Shown here: piece after piece, positions 60,381-64,000 of the stretch
How the letters are laid out: each line of letters opens with the position of its first letter
Position numbering within the stretch: the stretch's first letter is position 1
Assembly (NCBI RefSeq): GCF_019837165.1
Contig: NZ_JAGYHC010000001.1
Coordinates: 3,162,001-3,226,000, forward strand
Direction of reading: 5' to 3'
From: Virgibacillus sp. NKC19-3
Lineage (GTDB): Bacteria > Bacillota > Bacilli > Bacillales > Amphibacillaceae
DNA length: 64,000 bases
Notes under the pieces: generated by a model
The model's input: only the letters and a program-made list of their open reading frames with translations
Told to the model about the DNA's origin: nothing
Databases searched by the model: none
Made by a program: the position numbers and the translations under genes

Positions 60381-60580
60381 TCGATAACTCCCCTTTCTGT
60401 AAAGCTATCTATTTTACTTTCTAATACTTTCACCCATTTTCTGCTGACTGGAGTTTCCTACCTTTTTTCTTGCCTCATCAGATTCAATTCCCTGTTATAA
60501 CAAATTATTTGATATATTCTAACTTTTTATTCTATAAAATTTGACTATACGTTAGCCCTTCATGTCATACGGCTATTATT

Positions 60581-61221
60581 TTATAGTTGGACTTTACCTA
60601 CTCCATCTGCAATTTGAATACTTGTCCCAAATGGCAAGGAAAGTTCACGTAGATACATTAACGTAGTATTACGACTGCTAAGTTTAGGCCATCCTCTTTG
60701 TGAACGAGGTTGTTTCATCCCTAAATCAATTGGATATAAGGTAAGCTCAAACATATTTCCCTCTTTCATCTTCCATATAGGAATAATAGAGGACCATATT
60801 TTATCATCAATAACAAAGCCTATTGAGTCCTTATTCGCCCTTACATCATAAAGATCAGCAACATTATTAGAATGATTTAAACCAAATTTATCATAAAAGT
60901 CAGATGGCTGTTTTACCATGGTATCATTCTGAAAAATAAAATTACCCAAGCTATAAAAAATGGGACGATTTTTATATCTCAATTCCTCTTAGTATATGAG
61001 GGCCGTGACCAATGATAGAATCTGCCCCACCATTAATACATCTTCTAGAAAAATCTTTTAGAAAATCCGCCGGTTTTTCTAATTCCTCACCTGCCATCTC
61101 ATGGGAGTGAATACTAACAAGAACAAAATCCGCTTGTCTTTTAGCTTCCGCAATTGCAGCTAGAATCCTCTTCATATCTTCCTCATTTGGAGTTGTTACT
61201 TGTTTCTCTTTATCCCCAACC
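60581..61221 (-). pseudogene. capA-like gene, C-terminal part (broken)
   Basis: C-terminal part of a CapA/PgsA-type metallophosphatase-fold protein. After the insertion junction the frame resumes as VGDKEKQVTTPNEEDMKRIL, with SIHSHEMAGEELEKPADFL and the metal-site region IIGHGPHILRGIEI. There it hits a stop and continues in another frame (61.0 kb) as YKNRPIFYSLGNFIFQND to the end at 60581. Two bases are missing, or one is extra, near 60975-60985. With the upstream insertion the gene is certainly inactive. Confidence 0.85.
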
Positions 61222-61400
61222 TTGAACTACCCCCACTTATCGACCTTGCGGTAGATTGAAGTGGGAGATTCTTGGGAACAGAGCATACTTGTTAACGTAT
61301 TTCTTTGTCAACAGCGGTGTCTCTTATGGACCAAGCTACCCCCGTAGATTCCTACGGTTCTATATTTTTATTTAAGTCAAAGCTAATGTTCGTAAGCCTT
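61222..61400 (-). ncRNA. Predicted omega-RNA (reRNA) region of TnpB
   Basis: In TnpB systems the guide RNA derives from the 3' end of tnpB and the right end of the element, with the guide being the flanking host DNA. The two hairpins between the tnpB stop and the TTCAA end fit that scaffold. The guide would then read into capA from 61221 downward. Expression is not shown. Confidence 0.4.
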
Positions 61401-62505
61401 CGACCAATATGTTTTTACTAGCATTTACATCTCTGTCATGATGTTCATGGCAAACAGGGCAAGTCCAATCCCTTATTTCAAGCGATTTTTTCCCGTCTTG
61501 ATGTCCACAACCGGAACATACTTGACTAGACGGAAACCATCTACTTATTTTCACAATTGTTTTACCGTACCACTTCGCTTTGTATTCTAATTTCGTTACA
61601 AAAGCAGACCATGACACATCAGAGATGGATTTTGCTAACTTATGATTACGTAACATTCCTTTGATATTCAAATCTTCGATACAGATAATATCGTGGTTTT
61701 TGATTATTTCTGTACTTAACTTGTGAAGGAAGTCGTCACGTTGGTTCATCAATCTTTCGTGCAATCTAGCAACTTTTATCTTTTGTTTCTGATAGTTTTT
61801 TGCATCAAGAAGGTTCATACCATTCTTTTTAGCATGTAACGCACGTCTTGACAGTTTTCGCTGTTCCCGTTTTAGTTTCATTTCCATGTTTGAGGTAAAA
61901 TTATGATTGTCAAACATGCGGCCATCTGAAAGAATGGCAAAATCAGTAATACCTAAGTCTATGCCAATAGATGATTCCGTTTTCTCCAATGGTTGTACTT
62001 CTACTTCTGCAAGAATAGATACGAAATAGTTGCCACTGGGATTCCGTCTAATCGTTGCATTAAAAATACGCCCTTGCACGTCACGACTTTTGGCAAAACG
62101 TACAAGACCAAGTTTTGGCAACTTGATTCTATTACCTACAATGGCAATATTCCCATTCGTATGCTTGGTTGTATAGGATTGTACTTTATGCTTTTTAGAC
62201 TTAAATCGTGGTACCTTATTTTGTTTCTTGAAAAAACGACTATAGGAATCAGCAAGGCTTTTAAGTGATGACTGAATAGCAATGCTGTCCACTTCTTTTA
62301 ACCAAAACAATTCCTTTTTTAGCTGTGTAAGTTTCGCTGAACACGAATGATAAGTCAATCCTTTACCTGTTTCTTTGTAAACATCGTTCCATTGTGCTAG
62401 AAAATGATTGAATACAAAGCGAGAACAACCGATTGTTTTAGAGATTAGGATTTCTTGTTCTTTATTTGGATAGATACGAAACTTATATCCTTTATGGACT
62501 CGCAT
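61372..62505 (-). CDS. tnpB: RNA-guided endonuclease TnpB (IS605 OrfB family)
   Basis: Programmable DNA nuclease of IS200/IS605 elements and ancestor type of Cas12. The 377-aa protein has the N-terminal HKGYKFRIYPNKEQEILI, the RuvC-I Asp in GIDLGITDFAIL, RuvC-II Glu in ICIEDLNIKGML, a zinc ribbon (CSGCGHQDG and CPVCHEHHDRD) and the RuvC-III Asp in DRDVNASKNIL. All catalytic residues are kept. The start is ATG 62505 in a GGGAGGCGGGAGCA context, within the tail of the tnpA remnant. Its partner transposase is destroyed, so mobility would need help from another copy. Confidence 0.93.
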   Translation of the reverse strand: MRVHKGYKFRIYPNKEQEILISKTIGCSRFVFNHFLAQWNDVYKETGKGLTYHSCSAKLTQLKKELFWLKEVDSIAIQSSLKSLADSYSRFFKKQNKVPRFKSKKHKVQSYTTKHTNGNIAIVGNRIKLPKLGLVRFAKSRDVQGRIFNATIRRNPSGNYFVSILAEVEVQPLEKTESSIGIDLGITDFAILSDGRMFDNHNFTSNMEMKLKREQRKLSRRALHAKKNGMNLLDAKNYQKQKIKVARLHERLMNQRDDFLHKLSTEIIKNHDIICIEDLNIKGMLRNHKLAKSISDVSWSAFVTKLEYKAKWYGKTIVKISRWFPSSQVCSGCGHQDGKKSLEIRDWTCPVCHEHHDRDVNASKNILVEGLRTLALT

Positions 62506-62507
62506 TG

Positions 62508-62718
62508 CTCCCGCCTCCCTTCATTCCTTGATTTTCAATATATTTCATCACTACATGGATGGGAGAACCACCAGTAGTTCGTCAGCAAAAACTTCTTGAC
62601 CAAATATCCTTAGCATAGTCAGATGCCTTGTCACCAAGACTTCTCTACGATATTTCTCAACTAGAACAAGATGGTAATACATGAAGAATACGGAATGGTT
62701 ATTGCTATCTAATTTCAT
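62508..62718 (-). pseudogene. TnpA (IS200 Y1 transposase) remnant
   Basis: Starts KLDSNNHSVFFMYYHLVLVEKYRREV like IS200 transposases, then jumps with frame changes and a stop to the C-terminal SFC-RTTGGSPIHVVMKYIENQG. The middle, which includes the HUH motif and the rest of the catalytic core, has been deleted, so the protein cannot be active. Confidence 0.8.
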
Positions 62719-62766
62719 TCTAAGTCAGCTTTTCCCTTATCTAAGACGGATTATATCATTAAGATA

Positions 62767-63198
62767 TTAAGGGAAAGTGGATGTAGCGGAGATTATAGCA
62801 ACTCGTCCATGAACGGTTTCCATATATGTTGGTTTGCTTGCTTCAGCCAGATTATGCCCTGCGCCTGCATGAACAAAATTATAATGGTTTAAATTTTTTT
62901 CAGTTGCTTCCAGTCCTCCAAAAGAAAAATCCAACGTGTGATTTGTCGCCCATGAAACCATATTAAAGCCATAGGATTTTAAATCGCTCAGAACAGTTGG
63001 AGAAGCTACTGCCCAGGAGCCCCCGCTAACGGCCGAAGGATAGGCTTCAAAGTTATGGGTCGTAACTTCTAAATTTGTAAACCGAACATCCGCTTGTTCC
63101 ATAACTTCAGCGATCTGACAGGAATGTGGATCATTTTTTGGCAACCTCCGAGTGATAAAGCTATCTCCTGTAGCGGCAAATGTAATTGTTTCATCCAT
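62767..63198 (-). pseudogene. capA-like gene, N-terminal part (truncated by the IS element)
   Basis: N-terminal fragment of a CapA-family protein starting at ATG 63198 behind GAAGGAGG: ITFAATGDSFITRRLP, ADVRFTNLEVTTHNFEAYPS and NMVSWATNHTLDFSFGGLEAT carry the first metal-binding motifs (GD, NLE, NNH-type). Translation reaches ISATSTFP and ends in the element. Compared with relatives about 80-100 residues between this point and the C-terminal fragment seem to be missing. It is 19 bp after the M20 gene. Confidence 0.85.
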
Positions 63199-63217
63199 AT
63201 GATTTACCTCCTTCACG

Positions 63218-64000
63218 CTAGTTTTTGCCAAGTTCCCGATGTGCAATTTGCTCTAAAAGATGAATAGTTGGAACGAGGACTTGTTCATCTATATCAAAAG
63301 CTTGATTATGATGGGGTGCTGAAATTGTTGTTCCCACTAACATATAGGTTCCCTTCCCTCCATTTTCTTGTACACGATTGATAAGAAAACTTGCATCCTC
63401 ACTTCCTCCTCCCTTATGATAATCTTGAATGCGATGAAACATTGGAATTTGCGCTGCTTCTTCCGTCACAACATTGATTAGTTCTTCATCACAAGTAAGT
63501 GTTAGGGCATTACCAATCACTTCTGTTTCATAGCTAAGATCATGCATTTGGGCACTATGCTCCACTATTTTTTTTACATACTCTTCCAGTTCCGAGTTAA
63601 CTGTAGAGGATGTTGATCTTGTTTCTATTAACATCTTAGCGTGCTGTGGAACTATGTTTATTGCCGTTCCACCCTCCAGTAGCCCAACATTTACTCGGGT
63701 CTGTTCCGAACTATGTCTAGGTAAGCTCTGAATATTTAATAAAGCTGTTGCAGCACCTACTAAAGCATTTTTTCCTTTTTCAGGTGCAGCTCCTGAATGA
63801 GATGGGACGCCATGAAAGTGAGAGAGTAACTTCGTAGTTGCAAGCCAATCCTTTGATCCACCACTTATTTCGCCTAAAGGTACATCTAGGCCCAAGTGAA
63901 AGCAATATATTTTATCAACATCATCTACCACTCCTTTTTCAACAACAGAAAGAGCTCCTCTTCCACCCTCTTCAGCAGGTTGAAATATCAATTTAAGTGT
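63218..64000 (-). CDS. M20-family amidohydrolase (5' part beyond right edge)
   Basis: Zinc-dependent N-acyl-amino-acid or peptide amidohydrolase of the M20D group. The visible part (about 260 aa) starts within LIFQPAEEGGRGALSVVEKG, where the Glu pair is the catalytic base and zinc ligand. It has the dimerisation-domain segment HFHGVPSHSGAAPEKGKNAL with its His and ends with the zinc-binding GTTISAPHHNQAFDIDE. The stop codon is 19 bp before capA, so the two were one operon. The N-terminus lies outside the window. Confidence 0.9.
   Translation of the reverse strand, partial: TLKLIFQPAEEGGRGALSVVEKGVVDDVDKIYCFHLGLDVPLGEISGGSKDWLATTKLLSHFHGVPSHSGAAPEKGKNALVGAATALLNIQSLPRHSSEQTRVNVGLLEGGTAINIVPQHAKMLIETRSTSSTVNSELEEYVKKIVEHSAQMHDLSYETEVIGNALTLTCDEELINVVTEEAAQIPMFHRIQDYHKGGGSEDASFLINRVQENGGKGTYMLVGTTISAPHHNQAFDIDEQVLVPTIHLLEQIAHRELGKN

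Larger units (their letters stand above)
61222..62766 (-). mobile_element. IS200/IS605-type element (TnpB intact, TnpA decayed) inserted in capA
   Basis: The element holds a complete tnpB, a short tnpA remnant and subterminal hairpins. The right end has CCCACTT...AAGTGGG (61232-61238 / 61259-61265) close to a TTCAA end at about 61222, and a second hairpin CCGTAG/CTACGG (61342-61347 / 61352-61357). It interrupts the capA frame between STFP and VGDKEKQ. The left boundary is approximate (about 62760-62770). No target duplication is expected for this family. Confidence 0.8.

Overview
The window looks like chromosomal DNA of a low-GC, Gram-positive member of the Bacillaceae, probably a salt-tolerant one of the Oceanobacillus/Virgibacillus type. 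The grounds are strong AAGGAGG-type ribosome binding sites with many TTG and GTG starts, sigma-A promoters, PTS sugar systems under BglG/LicT and RpiR regulators, an OpuC-type osmolyte transporter, very acidic secreted proteins, and a T-box leader. The genus is inferred; no rRNA gene is present.

Layout. 0-2.3 kb: nucleoside salvage (two nucleoside hydrolases around a ribokinase). 2.6-3.5 kb: acetoin/butanediol dehydrogenase behind a promoter with palindromes. 3.6-8.0 kb: maltose-type PTS operon (glvR, glvC, glvA, separate EIIA). 8.1-9.6 kb: FGGY sugar kinase. 10-16.3 kb: OpuC-like ABC transporter joined to a CocE/NonD-type hydrolase and governed by a TetR protein with TGAAC-N2-GTTCA operators. 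16.6-23.2 kb: beta-glucoside operon (6-phospho-beta-glucosidase, licT, bglP, a YiaK-like reductase, a zinc alcohol dehydrogenase) behind a textbook RAT/terminator; bglP appears frameshifted just before its phosphorylatable Cys. 23.5-28.1 kb: two Rieske ferredoxins, ferredoxin reductase, aldehyde dehydrogenase and a frameshifted amidohydrolase. 28.2-31.5 kb: repeats, an orphan OpuAC-like lipoprotein, a 275-bp inverted-repeat element, a T-box before a SAM hydrolase, and a Uma2 remnant. 31.5-36.2 kb: MMPL exporter, secreted helper and TetR regulator.

36.3-54.3 kb is the most unusual part. Secreted GH84, GH18, PL8 and GH89 enzymes, each with a copy of a FIMAH-type module, and a TasA/CalY-like protein lie in a row on the minus strand. 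An EIIA plus GlcNAc-type EIICB pair is divergent from them. All six transcription units start with the same kind of leader: a RAT-like antiterminator overlapping an intrinsic terminator. A second BglG-family antiterminator gene (41606-42421) sits inside the array. I read this as a regulon for scavenging amino-sugar polysaccharides, controlled by PTS-sensing antitermination and extended to extracellular depolymerases and a matrix-type protein.

54.4-60.4 kb: SDR dehydrogenase, TatA, SCO protein, GMC oxidoreductase with its Tat-exported small subunit, and a YfcC-type transporter. 60.6-64 kb: a capA-like gene broken by an IS200/IS605-type element (intact TnpB, decayed TnpA) and by a frameshift, then a partial M20 amidohydrolase running off the right edge.
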